The notes: generated from the sequence alone by a model not told the origin. Positions 8,552-17,512 are shown, counted from the stretch's first letter. The stretch is DNA of 64,000 nt from Pseudomonadota bacterium (GCA_021793155.1 JAJYTF010000005.1:162195-226194), one strand, 5' to 3'. Made by a program: numbers and translations.

Positions 8552-9396
8552 GGCGAGCATGGAGCGCATTGCTGATCGCCATCGGCAGCGCTGTTCCGGC
8601 ACTGGGCGACGAGCCTGAATTCCAGCCGCCGGTCGAGCACCCACCGGGCCCTTTCGGCGAAATGGTGGCCAAGGGTGAGCGGATCTTTACCGACACACCG
8701 GTCGCGGCAGCCGACTATGTAAGGGGCAGGCTTACTTGCGAGAACTGCCACTTGGATCGCGGTCGCCGCCGCAATTCATCGCCGATGTGGGCCGCCGTCC
8801 CCATCTACCCGCAATATTCGAGTCGCAGCCGGCAGGTAGTCTCGCTGGGCCAACGGATCCAGGACTGCTTCCGCTACAGCATGAACGGCAAGGTTCCTGA
8901 ACTGGGCAGCGAAGTGGTAATTGCCCTGGAAACCTATCTTTCCTGGCTGTCCCGCGGCGCGCCCATCGGCGCTAAGCTGCCCGGCCGCGGCTATCCCATG
9001 CTGGCGGACGCTGACCTGGACCCCAGCCCGGCGCGCGGACACCGTCTCTTCGCCGAAAAATGCGCCCTGTGCCATGGCAGTGACGGCCAGGGAACGCGTC
9101 GGGACGGACGCTACGCCTTTCCGCCGTTATGGGGCCCATTGTCCTACAATTGGGGGGCCGGCATGGCCAGGGTGGAAAACGCCGGGCGCTTCATCAAAAC
9201 GAACATGCCCTTCGGCCTCGGGGACAGCCTGACTGACCAGGAGGCCTGGGACGTGGCAGCCTACATCGACAGCCGGCCCCGCCCGCAGGATCCTCGCTTC
9301 ACCGGCAGCGTCGCCGAAACCAAGGAGAAGTACCACCGCGACGGCGACTACTACGGCCAGGTCGTTGACGGCGTACTGCTTGGCGATTCCCCTTAG
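8548..9396 (+). CDS. tsdA: Thiosulfate dehydrogenase / tetrathionate reductase, TsdA-like
   Basis: This 282-aa periplasmic diheme cytochrome c has a signal peptide ending near ALGDE. Haem motifs are CENCH in the first domain and CALCH in the second. The segment IQDCFRYSMNG matches the conserved TsdA region whose cysteine is the unusual distal ligand of the catalytic haem. KTNMPFG provides the methionine near the second haem. TsdA joins two thiosulfates into tetrathionate, or runs in reverse in some organisms; direction cannot be read from sequence. The ATG lies in an ATGA overlap with the upstream diheme cytochrome, its likely electron acceptor. Thiosulfate use fits the sulfur-linked genes elsewhere in the window (rhodanese, SqrR/BigR-like repressor). 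Confidence 0.82.
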   Translation: MRRAWSALLIAIGSAVPALGDEPEFQPPVEHPPGPFGEMVAKGERIFTDTPVAAADYVRGRLTCENCHLDRGRRRNSSPMWAAVPIYPQYSSRSRQVVSLGQRIQDCFRYSMNGKVPELGSEVVIALETYLSWLSRGAPIGAKLPGRGYPMLADADLDPSPARGHRLFAEKCALCHGSDGQGTRRDGRYAFPPLWGPLSYNWGAGMARVENAGRFIKTNMPFGLGDSLTDQEAWDVAAYIDSRPRPQDPRFTGSVAETKEKYHRDGDYYGQVVDGVLLGDSP

Positions 9397-9453
9397 CCCG
9401 GATTTCTCATACCCGCGTCGTCGGCATCGCGTTGCGGGAAATGCGGGCTGGCG

Positions 9454-9666
9454 CTAATGCCATCCGTAATGGCGGTAATAGCCACCACCGACCGCCATGC
9501 CGCCGTACATCGGCGGCGGATAGGCATAATAGTACGGATAGCTGTAAGCATAGCCGTAGGGGTAAGGATAGGCGGCGGTATAGACCGGGGCCGCCGGATA
9601 GACCGCACATCCCGACAATACGGCACTCACACTGCAAAGCAGCGCAATCTTCGACAGGATGTTCAT
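9454..9666 (-). CDS. Small tyrosine-rich lipoprotein
   Basis: The 70-aa protein begins with a lipoprotein signal (MNILSKIALL then VLSGC) whose lipobox cysteine falls near residue 20. The mature part is dominated by Tyr, Pro, Ala and Gly, with repeated PYxY/YPY units and a GGG-Y-H end. Low complexity of this kind is seen in small envelope lipoproteins, but I recognise no family. A GAGGT ribosome site sits upstream of the ATG at 9666. A longer reading from 9756 adds residues that would bury the signal peptide, so I reject it. Confidence 0.6.
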   Translation of the reverse strand: MNILSKIALLCSVSAVLSGCAVYPAAPVYTAAYPYPYGYAYSYPYYYAYPPPMYGGMAVGGGYYRHYGWH

Positions 9667-9839
9667 GAGGCACCTCGACCTTGGTCGATCGCCGGACATG
9701 ATCCTACTATCCCATAGGAATGCGGCGGAATTTAGGGCAGCCGGCCACCAAACCACCAGGAGAATGACCTGCCTTTCTAAAAACGCATAACGATAAATTC
9801 CATATGTGGAATATATTGTTTATAGGAAAGGAGACGATC

Positions 9840-10043
9840 ATGATTATGACGTTGGCTTGGCCTGCGGCACCGACTCCTGCTCCGGATGTCCGTGTCGATC
9901 TGCTTGCGATGATCCTGGTTTTGACCGTGGTGGCGCCGGTTGCGCTGGCGTTGCTGATCGTAGCCTTTCAGCTGTTCCCCTTCGCCGCCCTGGGCTACGG
10001 GGGAGTCCGCCTGTGGCGGTGGTTGAGGAAGCCGGCCGCCTGA
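9840..10043 (+). CDS. Small single-span membrane protein
   Basis: The 67-residue product is mainly one long hydrophobic helix (about residues 22-48) followed by an aromatic and basic tail (RLWRWLRKP). AGGAG sits 6 nt before the ATG at 9840, which decides the start over an in-frame ATG at 9804 lying upstream of that ribosome site. No family is recognised. It stands alone, about 110 bp ahead of the exported protein at 10158 on the same strand. Confidence 0.55.
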   Translation: MIMTLAWPAAPTPAPDVRVDLLAMILVLTVVAPVALALLIVAFQLFPFAALGYGGVRLWRWLRKPAA

Positions 10044-10157
10044 TCCTTTTTCGGGGTGCCACCCTTGCCGGAAGCCGCGGGTCGCATGCTACTACCTGCG
10101 GCTTTCGCGCTCCCGATAGCCTGTCGCGTGAAGAACGACAGCCCACGGGAGGACCAT

Positions 10158-11105
10158 GTGAGAAAGACCATCCTGTCCGCCATCGCCTTGGCGACGGCGG
10201 TATTGGCGCCGGCAGTGGCCCAGGCCGCGCCTTTGCTCAAGCCGTTCATCATGGGCAGCCGGGTGCCGGGCGATGCCGCGGCCGTCGCCACCGCCGCGGC
10301 CAATGCGGCCCAGAAGCTGCAGGCCCAGGGCTTCCAGGTGGTGGGGCACTATTCGCCCTATACCGGCACCGAAATCATCATCGTCACCGACGATTCGTTG
10401 AAGAAGGTTGCCGCCGCCACCTCATTCGGAGCCTATGGTGCGGCCGAACGGGTAGCGGTAACCGCCGTGGGCGGCGAAGTGCAGGTTTCCTACACCAATC
10501 CGCCTTACATGGCGGCCGCCTACCGGATGAACGGCGATGTCTCGGACGTGGCGCGTCGCCTCGCAGCGGCACTGGGTAATACGGGTGCCTTCGGGGCCGA
10601 AGGCATTTCGGACGAAGACCTCCGCGAATATCGCTACATGTTCGGCATGGAGGAATTCTCCGATCCTGACCTGCTCGCCACCTACGGCAGTCAGACAGAA
10701 GCCTTGGCGGCGATAGAGAAGAACTTGGCCGCCGGTGTGATGGGGATCCGCAAGGTCTACCGTATCGACATGCCCGGCAAGGCGGAATCGGTGTTCGGCG
10801 TGTCGATGTCTGGCGCCAAGGCGGGCGGTGACCAGCAGGACGACCGCTATCTGATGAGCCAGATCGACTTCAAGGACCAGCGCTCGACCGCGCATCTGCC
10901 TTACGAGATGGTGGTATCCGACGGCAAGGTCTATGCGCTGTCCGCACGTTTCCGCATCGCCATCGACTTCCCCGACCTGTCGATGATGGGCTCGCACAGC
11001 TTCATGAGCATCATGGGCGCCCCAGACGCCATCCACGCCGCCCTGGCCGCCGCGGCCGGTGAAACCTGGAAAAAGGCGAGCACCAATTCGGCCAGCAACA
11101 ACTGA
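10158..11105 (+). CDS. Exported protein of unknown function
   Basis: The 315-aa protein begins at a GTG with GGGAGGA 4 nt upstream and carries a clear signal peptide (VRKTILSAIALATAVLAP, cleavage near AQAA). The mature protein is alanine-rich, has no cysteines, and mixes alpha and beta segments. The early part has a strand pattern around TGTEIIIVTDDSLKK, and a tail is rich in Ser/Asn. It resembles conserved periplasmic hypotheticals of Rhodospirillales, but I cannot name a domain with confidence. A strong hairpin 38 bp after the stop probably ends the transcript. Confidence 0.65.
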   Translation: MRKTILSAIALATAVLAPAVAQAAPLLKPFIMGSRVPGDAAAVATAAANAAQKLQAQGFQVVGHYSPYTGTEIIIVTDDSLKKVAAATSFGAYGAAERVAVTAVGGEVQVSYTNPPYMAAAYRMNGDVSDVARRLAAALGNTGAFGAEGISDEDLREYRYMFGMEEFSDPDLLATYGSQTEALAAIEKNLAAGVMGIRKVYRIDMPGKAESVFGVSMSGAKAGGDQQDDRYLMSQIDFKDQRSTAHLPYEMVVSDGKVYALSARFRIAIDFPDLSMMGSHSFMSIMGAPDAIHAALAAAAGETWKKASTNSASNN

Positions 11106-11142
11106 CGGGCCGCCTGTCACCCTCCCATCGCCTCCGGCGACG

Positions 11143-11170
11143 CCCCCTCTCCCGCTTGCGGCAGAGGGGG
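11143..11170 (+). terminator. Hairpin after the exported protein gene
   Basis: CCCCCTCT pairs with AGAGGGGG, with an inner CCGC/GCGG stem around a TT tip. It lies 38 bp downstream of the stop at 11105. There is no T-run, so the termination mechanism is uncertain. Confidence 0.45.
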
Positions 11171-11262
11171 AACGGTGTTACTCGGACGGGCTCCTGGCGG
11201 CCAAGCAAGCTCGATGGGCCTGAGGACGAGGCAAGCGTTGCGGTGGAACATGAAAGGGTTTC

Positions 11263-12201
11263 CTACGACCAGAAACCCGTCGCAGGGTTGCCGCTGAACG
11301 GCGTGCCCGGCGGGATTCCCCGAAGCTGCGGCATCAATTCGAGAAAGGCTTGGGCGGCCCGGCTCAGCCGCCGCTCACGATGCTTCTGCACCACAAAATG
11401 GCGGCCCGGCAGGGCGCAGGCGGCCGCCTTCAACAGACCGGCCCGCAAGCCCGCCGCCACCACCACCGCCGACAGCACGGTCGCCCCCGCCCCCGCCTCG
11501 ACGGCGATGCGCACAGCTTCATTGCTGGGTAGCTCCAGCGCCACCGATACGTCGGCCAAAGAGAGGCCGCGCGTGGCCAACAGAGACTCGGTGGCGGCCC
11601 GCGTCCCCGAACCGGCCTCGCGCAACACCCAGGGCAGGCGGCGGAAATCGCCCGCATCCAAGGCCTTCGCTGCTGCCCAAGCATGTTGTGGACCGACCAC
11701 CAGTACCAGGCGATCCTCGTCGACCGGTCGCTGCTCCAGCGCGGCGACCTCCACCTCGCCCTCGACGAAGCCCAACTCCACCTCGCCGGCCAGGATGGCG
11801 GCGGAGACCTGGGCGGTATTGCCGATGGACAGGGCGACGGTGATGCCTGGATGGAGGCTGTGATAACGGTAAAGCAAGGGCGGCAGCCAATAGGTGGCGA
11901 TAGTCTGGCTGCCCATCACCGCCAGCCGCCCACGGGTCAGGCCGGACATCTCTTCCAGCAGGCTCTCGGCACGGCGGGCCGAGCGCAGGACGTCGCGCGC
12001 CTCAATCAGGAAGGCGGCCCCTTCGGCGGTTAGTTCCACCCGCCGGCCGATACGGTGGAACAGGGCGACGCCGGTCCGGCTTTCCAGCTGGGCCACCGCG
12101 GCGCTTGCCGCGGACTGGGTCAGGCCCAAGGCCTGGGCCGCCTGGGTGAAATGAAGGCGTTCGGCAACGGCGACGAAAATGCGCAGCTGTTCGAGGGTCA
12201 T
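11263..12201 (-). CDS. LysR-family regulator (YeiE/CbbR-like)
   Basis: The 312-aa protein has the N-terminal LysR winged helix (about residues 1-60; LHFTQAAQALGLTQSAAS is the HTH). A substrate-binding domain follows, with the SIGNT segment and the LGFVEGEVE turn typical of the CysB/YeiE branch. It is transcribed divergently from a YeiH-family transporter gene 121 bp away, the standard LysR arrangement, so it probably controls that gene and itself. The effector is unknown; YeiE-like proteins have been linked to sulfite and iron stress in enterobacteria, which I offer only as context. Confidence 0.85.
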   Translation of the reverse strand: MTLEQLRIFVAVAERLHFTQAAQALGLTQSAASAAVAQLESRTGVALFHRIGRRVELTAEGAAFLIEARDVLRSARRAESLLEEMSGLTRGRLAVMGSQTIATYWLPPLLYRYHSLHPGITVALSIGNTAQVSAAILAGEVELGFVEGEVEVAALEQRPVDEDRLVLVVGPQHAWAAAKALDAGDFRRLPWVLREAGSGTRAATESLLATRGLSLADVSVALELPSNEAVRIAVEAGAGATVLSAVVVAAGLRAGLLKAAACALPGRHFVVQKHRERRLSRAAQAFLELMPQLRGIPPGTPFSGNPATGFWS

Positions 12202-12322
12202 GGCGGAGACTCATTAGTAGAAGTTGTTAATATCACAAAAACAATGCGTTGGACAGATTGATCAACGCACCGCAGAGTCGCCGTCCAGTTTTGGTCCCTT
12301 TTTGGTCGGCGGAGTTCTGCCC

Positions 12323-13369
12323 ATGTCACAAGTCGACAGCGTCGCTGCCGCGCGTCCCCAAGTGCCGTTTGCCACGATCCGCGGCATCATTCCCGGCCTC
12401 GCCGTATGCGTGGCCCTGACAGTCCTGGCCGTACAGCTGCGGCGCCTGCCGGGCGTGTCGGCGCTCAGCCCGGCGATCATCGCCATCGTCCTCGGCATCA
12501 TCGCCCGCCAGATCGTCGGCCTGCCCGACATCCTGCGGCCCGGCATGACCTTTTCGCTCCGTACTCTGCTGCGCACCGCAGTGGTTCTTCTCGGCCTGCA
12601 GGTCACCGTCGGACAGATATTGTCCTTGGGCGTCGGCGCCTTGGTGTCGGTGACGACTGGCCTGGTGGTGTGCTTCTTCGGCACCGTCTGGCTGGGAGCG
12701 CGTCTCGGCGTCGACCCAAAGCTGGCCCGGCTGATCGGTACCGGCACCGCGGTGTGCGGGGCCTCGGCCGTGGTGGCGGCAAACAGCGTCACCCATGGCA
12801 AGGACGAGGATGTGACCTACGCCCTGGTCACCGTGACCATCCTCGGCACCCTCGCCATGCTGGCGCAGCCCGCGATCGCCATGCTTCTCCACCTCGACTC
12901 CGTGCATGCCGGCCTGTGGCTAGGCGCCTCGATCCACGAGGTGGCCCAAGTGGTCGGCGGCGCCACACAGCTTGGCCCGGAAGCCACCGGCGTCGCGACC
13001 ATCGCCAAAATGATCCGCGTACTGCTCCTGGCCCCCATGGTGCTGACCATGGCCGCCATCGAACACCGCCGCCGCCTCAAGATGCACCAGACCGCGGGCG
13101 AGACGCCGCCCAAAGTGCCGGTGCCGTGGTTCGCTTTCGGCTTCCTGGCGCTGGTTGGCGTCTCCAGCCTGGACGTGGTGCCGCATGACGTGGTCAAGCA
13201 GGTTGGGGTGGCGTCCTCCTATATGCTGGCCACCGCTCTTGCCGCCATGGGGTTCGGGGTCGAATTGCGGGCCATCAAGCGCAAGGGACTCCGGCCGCTG
13301 GTTCTCGCCGTATCGTCCTGGCTGTTGATCGGCGGGGTCAGCTTCGGACTGGTGTCCATCCTCGGTTAA
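12323..13369 (+). CDS. YeiH-family putative sulfate exporter (UPF0324)
   Basis: The 348-aa integral membrane protein has about ten hydrophobic helices and the family segments LSPAIIAIVLGI, TGTAVCGASAVVAAN and ASIHEVAQVVG. Its start is the ATG at 12323 with GGAG 8 nt upstream; an earlier in-frame ATG at 12224 lies in the promoter region. The family is annotated as putative sulfate or sulfonate-related exporters, with little direct biochemistry. Divergence from a YeiE-like LysR gene supports a regulated pair. Export of sulfite or sulfate from thiosulfate or taurine oxidation would fit the neighbourhood, as inference. Confidence 0.82.
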   Translation: MSQVDSVAAARPQVPFATIRGIIPGLAVCVALTVLAVQLRRLPGVSALSPAIIAIVLGIIARQIVGLPDILRPGMTFSLRTLLRTAVVLLGLQVTVGQILSLGVGALVSVTTGLVVCFFGTVWLGARLGVDPKLARLIGTGTAVCGASAVVAANSVTHGKDEDVTYALVTVTILGTLAMLAQPAIAMLLHLDSVHAGLWLGASIHEVAQVVGGATQLGPEATGVATIAKMIRVLLLAPMVLTMAAIEHRRRLKMHQTAGETPPKVPVPWFAFGFLALVGVSSLDVVPHDVVKQVGVASSYMLATALAAMGFGVELRAIKRKGLRPLVLAVSSWLLIGGVSFGLVSILG

Positions 13370-13390
13370 CGGAAGCGCTCCGAATTCGGA

Positions 13391-13465
13391 TGCCATCCCG
13401 AGTGGTCGCAAAGGGTCCCGTTCGCCCGACGGGATCCCTCCCCCCCTGCGGCCTTCGGGATGGCA
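13391..13465. other. Nested inverted repeats in an intergenic region
   Basis: An 11-bp perfect outer stem (TGCCATCCCGA at 13391-13401 with TCGGGATGGCA at 13455-13465) encloses a second stem (13412-13421 with 13429-13439). It sits between the YeiH gene and the response regulator gene. It could terminate YeiH transcription, be a REP-like palindromic repeat, or form a structured leader for the regulator. Confidence 0.45.
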
Positions 13466-13591
13466 AGCTTCCGGAACAGTCCCGGTCCACTTCCAGTTTC
13501 ACTTCCTTCGTGCGCATCACAGATCTTAGCCCTATGATTCCGCGGTTTCCCGGCTCGAACGCGACCGGTAATGGTGGTGAAGGGTTCAAGG

Positions 13592-14257
13592 ATGGAACAA
13601 ATCGGTTCCGGCAGATGCGTATTGATTGCCGACGACCATCCGCTGTTTCGTGTAGCCTTGCGCCAGGTTGTCGAAACCACCCTGCCGGGCGCGGCCATTG
13701 CCGAAGCCAGCAGCCTGGATGAGGTCGAACCCATCGTCGGATCCGACGAACTCGAACTCGTCCTGCTCGACATCAATATGCCGGGGATGAACGGCTTCAG
13801 CGGCCTGGTCCATCTGCGCAACGTCTTTCCGTCCGCACCCGTCATCGTCGTCTCGGCCGATGAAAGCATCGAAACCATCCGCCAGGCGATGACCCTGGGA
13901 GCCTGGGGCTTCATCCCCAAGTCGATGAATGGCACCGAAATGGCGGCCGCTGTCGCCCAAGTCCTGGCCGGCGAAATCTTCGTCCCAGTGGACCTGGCCT
14001 ACGACGCACCCGGTGAAGGCGTTCCCGGCATCGACGAGGAATTCCGCAAAGGCTATGCCGCTTTGACGCCCCAACAGCGCAAAGTACTCGAAATGCTGGT
14101 GCTGGGAAAATCCAACAAGGTCATCGCCTTCGAGATGGGCGTGGTCGAGGGGACGGTGAAATCCCACGTCTCGGCGATCCTGCGCAAACTCAAGGTGAAC
14201 AGCCGTACCCAGGCCGTGCTGAACGCCGCCAAGCTGATGGGTCGTAGCCGGGCGTGA
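13592..14257 (+). CDS. NarL/FixJ-type response regulator (ErbR/AgmR-like)
   Basis: The 221-aa protein has an N-terminal receiver domain with the acidic pair (ADDHPLF), phospho-acceptor aspartate in LLDINMPG and the conserved lysine in FIPKS. A LuxR-type HTH follows near the C-terminus (LTPQQRKVLEML, then GTVKSHVSAILRKL). A GAAGGG site precedes the ATG at 13592; an ATG at 13571 is possible. It converges with the hybrid kinase gene, 35 bp away. In pseudomonads a NarL-type regulator, a NahK/ErcS'-like kinase and ErcA form an ethanol-oxidation control circuit, and the same three gene types stand together here. That pairing is inference. Confidence 0.85.
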   Translation: MEQIGSGRCVLIADDHPLFRVALRQVVETTLPGAAIAEASSLDEVEPIVGSDELELVLLDINMPGMNGFSGLVHLRNVFPSAPVIVVSADESIETIRQAMTLGAWGFIPKSMNGTEMAAAVAQVLAGEIFVPVDLAYDAPGEGVPGIDEEFRKGYAALTPQQRKVLEMLVLGKSNKVIAFEMGVVEGTVKSHVSAILRKLKVNSRTQAVLNAAKLMGRSRA

Positions 14258-14292
14258 CCCGCTTCGGTGGGGAACACCAGACCCGCCCCACT

Positions 14293-16371
14293 TCACCGCT
14301 CCCGATCCCGCAGCATCTGCGCCATCAGGCTGCCCAGCTTGGGCGGCCGGATCGGTTTGGCCAGAAAATGGCAGCCCGCGCGCCGGACCATCAGCTGCGT
14401 CCGTTCGCTGTGGTCGGCGGTGACCACGATGGCCGGAATGTCGGCGTGGAACCGCTCGCGCAGGCCGGCGATCACCGACAGCCCCATTTCACCGGGCTGC
14501 AGATGATAGTCAGCGACGATCAGATGAGGAGCCGGCCCGTCGGCCGGCAACTGGACGAAGACTGAAGCGCCAGAAGCGCCAGCCACCGCCCTGCACCCCC
14601 AATGCTCGATCAGCTTGCGCATGCCGGCAAGGATGCTGGCGTCATCATCTATGATGACGATCTGCGCTCCCCGCAGAATGGACAGCGCCGTTCGCGGCTG
14701 AGCCCGCACGGCGACCGCCTCGGGATCGGGGCGTCGGCCGGCAACCAGCGGCACTTCGACGCCGAACAGGCTTCCTTTGCCCAGCGTCGAGCGCACGACC
14801 GACCGATGGCCGAGCAGGCGCGCAATCCTCCGCACGATGGCCAACCCCAGACCCATCCCCTTTTCCCGCCGCTCGACCTCGCCGTCCAGCCGGTGGAACT
14901 CTTCGAAGATTTCCTCCAGCTTGTCTTTCGGCACCCCCTGCCCCGTATCCCAGACACCAAGCAGCAGCTGGCCGCCGCGCCGGCGGCAGCCAACCAGGAC
15001 ACGGCCACCCTCCGGCGTATAGCGGATGGCGTTGGCGATGTGATTGTGCAGGATGCGGCCAAGCAGGCGCGGATCGCTGCGCACCCAAAGCGAAGACGGG
15101 ACGAAGGTCAGGTCGAGCCCCTTGCGGCCGGCCAGCAGGCGGCATTGCTCGCCCAGCCCCAAGAACAGGTTGGCGACGGCGAAATCGGTGACGGAAACCG
15201 GCAGTCCGCCGGCATCCAGCTTCGAAATATCCAGCAGCGCCGTCAGGATTTCGTCGACCGTATCCAGCGCCGTCAGGGTATTCCGCAACAGGTCACGGTT
15301 GGCTGGGGCCAGCCGTCGCGCGGCCAACAGCGAGCCGAAGATCCGCGCCGCATTGAGCGGCTGCAAGAGATCGTGGCTGGCCGCGGCAAGGAAGCGGGTC
15401 TTCGACAGATTGGCCTGCTCCGCGTTGCTTTTCGCCGCCGCCAGCTGGCGGTTGATCGCCTTCAGCTCGCGGGTCCGCTCCTCGACCCGGCGCTCCAGGT
15501 CCTCCTTGGCCTCGCGCAATTGCTCGGCGGCCTTCCAGCGGTCGGTGATGTCGGAAAACGTTCCGACATAGTGGGTGACCGTGCCCGCCTCGCTGCGGAT
15601 CCCATTGATCGCCATCTGGGCCAGGAACACCTCGCGGTTCTTGCGGCGGCGCCAGACCTCCCCCTTCCATTGGCCGGTAGCAGTCACATCGGCCCAGACG
15701 TTCTCGTAGAACAAGGGATCGTGGGAATCGCTCCGCAGTTCGGATATGGGCCGGCCCACCAACTCATCGCGCCGATAACCGGTCATCGCCTCGAAGGCGG
15801 CATTGACGTCGACGATCTTCCTTTGCGCATTGGCGATGACAATCCCCTCGCCGCTGGCGGCGAACACCTGAGCGGCCAGATGGATCTGCATTTCCGCCTG
15901 CTTGCGCTCGGAGATATCCTCATTGATGGCAATCGCATGGGTAATGGCACCCGTATCGTCGCGCACCGGAGTGACGGACACGCTGTTCCAAAAGTCGTCG
16001 CCGCTCTTGCGGCGGAACAGCATTTCGCCCTGCCAGGGCGCGCCCTGTGCGACTGCCCGCTCCAAGTCGTCCCACGGCTGTTCGGCGGCGGCCCCGGACC
16101 AGCAGGCGCGCGGCGTGCGTCCGATCAGTTCCTCTGCGCGAAAACCGGTGATGCCGCATAAGGCCGGATTGACGTATTCGATGGCGACGTCGCGGTTGCA
16201 GATGAGGATGCCGATGGTGGCCTGCTCCACCGCCTGCAGCAGCTTCTTGAGATCGGTCAGGTTCCGTCGCAGCAGCGGATAATAGTTCTTGTGGACCGAC
16301 CGCTCGCCGAGGCCGATGATGCGGTCCCGCTGGGCACGCCAAATGGTCTCGGCGTCAAAGGGCTTCGCCAT
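14293..16371 (-). CDS. PAS-PAS hybrid sensor kinase, NahK/ErcS'-like
   Basis: The 692-aa cytoplasmic protein begins with a short helical region and two PAS domains (about residues 45-165 and 170-290), then a coiled coil. The HisKA box is ASHDLLQPLNAARIF, a sequence variant characteristic of the NahK/ErcS' group. An ATPase domain (NAIRYTP, WDTGQGV, GMGLGLAIV) and a C-terminal receiver follow, with IDDDAS and phospho-acceptor in VADYHL. No membrane helix is present, so signals are probably cytoplasmic. The ATG at 16371 overlaps the 3' end of the ErcA-like gene by 17 bp, indicating translational coupling. A longer frame reaching 16740 only repeats the dehydrogenase DNA in another frame. Confidence 0.87.
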   Translation of the reverse strand: MAKPFDAETIWRAQRDRIIGLGERSVHKNYYPLLRRNLTDLKKLLQAVEQATIGILICNRDVAIEYVNPALCGITGFRAEELIGRTPRACWSGAAAEQPWDDLERAVAQGAPWQGEMLFRRKSGDDFWNSVSVTPVRDDTGAITHAIAINEDISERKQAEMQIHLAAQVFAASGEGIVIANAQRKIVDVNAAFEAMTGYRRDELVGRPISELRSDSHDPLFYENVWADVTATGQWKGEVWRRRKNREVFLAQMAINGIRSEAGTVTHYVGTFSDITDRWKAAEQLREAKEDLERRVEERTRELKAINRQLAAAKSNAEQANLSKTRFLAAASHDLLQPLNAARIFGSLLAARRLAPANRDLLRNTLTALDTVDEILTALLDISKLDAGGLPVSVTDFAVANLFLGLGEQCRLLAGRKGLDLTFVPSSLWVRSDPRLLGRILHNHIANAIRYTPEGGRVLVGCRRRGGQLLLGVWDTGQGVPKDKLEEIFEEFHRLDGEVERREKGMGLGLAIVRRIARLLGHRSVVRSTLGKGSLFGVEVPLVAGRRPDPEAVAVRAQPRTALSILRGAQIVIIDDDASILAGMRKLIEHWGCRAVAGASGASVFVQLPADGPAPHLIVADYHLQPGEMGLSVIAGLRERFHADIPAIVVTADHSERTQLMVRRAGCHFLAKPIRPPKLGSLMAQMLRDRER

Positions 16372-17512
16372 AGAGGGCCCTGAGGTCGGCGGCCGAGGCT
16401 CGTCGCGGATTGGTGAAGATGCAGGGGTCGCGCATGGCGTATTCCGCCAGGTCGCCGATCTGCCCCGAACCGATTCCGCGGGTCGACAAGCCATCCTGGA
16501 TCCCCGCCGCCTTGCGCAGTTCGCGCAGGTCGTCGAGGATCCGGCGCTGCCGCTCGGCCGCACCAAGGCCCCGAAAGTCAAGCCCGAGCGCCGCGCCCAC
16601 CTGCTGGAAGCGGTCTTCGGCAGCCGGGAAATTGAAGTCAATGCAGAATTCGAGCAGCAGCGCGTTGCATTCGCCGTGTGGCAGGCCGATGTAGCCGCCA
16701 AGGCTATGGGCCATGGCGTGCACCACGCCCAGGCTGGCATTGGAGAAGGCGATCCCGGCCTGAAGACTGGCCAGCATCATCCGTTCGCGCGCCGCCAGAT
16801 CAGCGGGATCGGCGACCGCCGCCAGCAGGTTTTCCTTCACCCCGCGGATCGCCGCCAGGGCGTGAACGTCCACCACCGGCGAGCTGGCGGTGGAAACGAA
16901 GGCTTCGATTCCATGGGTCAATGCGTCCAGGCCGGTGCAGGCGGTCAGCGTCGGGTCCATGGTCAGGGTGGTCTCGGGATCGACCAGGGCCACATCCGGA
17001 ACGACGGTCTTGCTGATGATGGTGATTTTGGTGCGCCGTTCGAGATCGGCGAAAACGGCGAACTGCGATATGTCGGCCGATGTGCCGGCGGTGGTCGGGA
17101 TGCACAGTAGCGGCGGACCCGGGGCCGGGATGACATCCACTCCTTCGTAGTCGAGAATATGGCCGCCGTTTGCGGAAACAATGCCGATGCCTTTGGCACA
17201 GTCGATGACGCTGCCACCGCCCAGGGCGACGATGATGTCGCAGCCGGCTTGCCGGTAGACCTCGACGCCGGCCATGACCTCGCCATCCTTGGGATTGGGC
17301 GATACGCCTTGGAACACGGCGGCGTCGATCCCCTCTTCGGCGAACAGCTGGAGCAATTCGTCCAGCCAGCCGGCGGCGGCAACCCCGGGGTCGCTGACCA
17401 CCAATACCCGCCGGGCATAGAGATTATGTGCGTAGAACGCTGCACGACGGCGGGCGCCGACACCGAAGACGATCTCGGGGGCGACGAACTTGCGCATTTC
17501 GAACAGCGGCAC
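16355..17512 (-). CDS. ercA: ErcA-like iron-dependent alcohol dehydrogenase homologue
   Basis: The 385-aa protein has the group III alcohol dehydrogenase fold: an N-terminal nucleotide-binding part with GGGSVIDCAK and a helical C-terminal part. The iron ligands look intact (DALTHGIEAF gives Asp and His, HAMAHSLGG and LPHGECNA give the other two His). The opening MRKFVAPEIVFG and SDPGVAAAGW resemble the ErcA branch, proteins needed for ethanol-oxidation control in pseudomonads rather than bulk catalysis. GGGAGG sits 7 nt before a GTG at 17512, which decides the start. The 3' end overlaps the hybrid kinase gene, an unusual enzyme-kinase coupling that supports a sensory role. Confidence 0.8.
   Translation of the reverse strand: MPLFEMRKFVAPEIVFGVGARRRAAFYAHNLYARRVLVVSDPGVAAAGWLDELLQLFAEEGIDAAVFQGVSPNPKDGEVMAGVEVYRQAGCDIIVALGGGSVIDCAKGIGIVSANGGHILDYEGVDVIPAPGPPLLCIPTTAGTSADISQFAVFADLERRTKITIISKTVVPDVALVDPETTLTMDPTLTACTGLDALTHGIEAFVSTASSPVVDVHALAAIRGVKENLLAAVADPADLAARERMMLASLQAGIAFSNASLGVVHAMAHSLGGYIGLPHGECNALLLEFCIDFNFPAAEDRFQQVGAALGLDFRGLGAAERQRRILDDLRELRKAAGIQDGLSTRGIGSGQIGDLAEYAMRDPCIFTNPRRASAADLRALYGEAL

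Noticed and set aside
14602..16161. A 519-aa plus-strand frame
   Set aside because: It runs opposite the hybrid kinase, which has complete PAS, HisKA, ATPase and receiver motifs.
16372..16740. N-terminal extension of the hybrid kinase
   Set aside because: This part only re-reads the ErcA-like gene in another frame; the ATG at 16371 gives the expected start.
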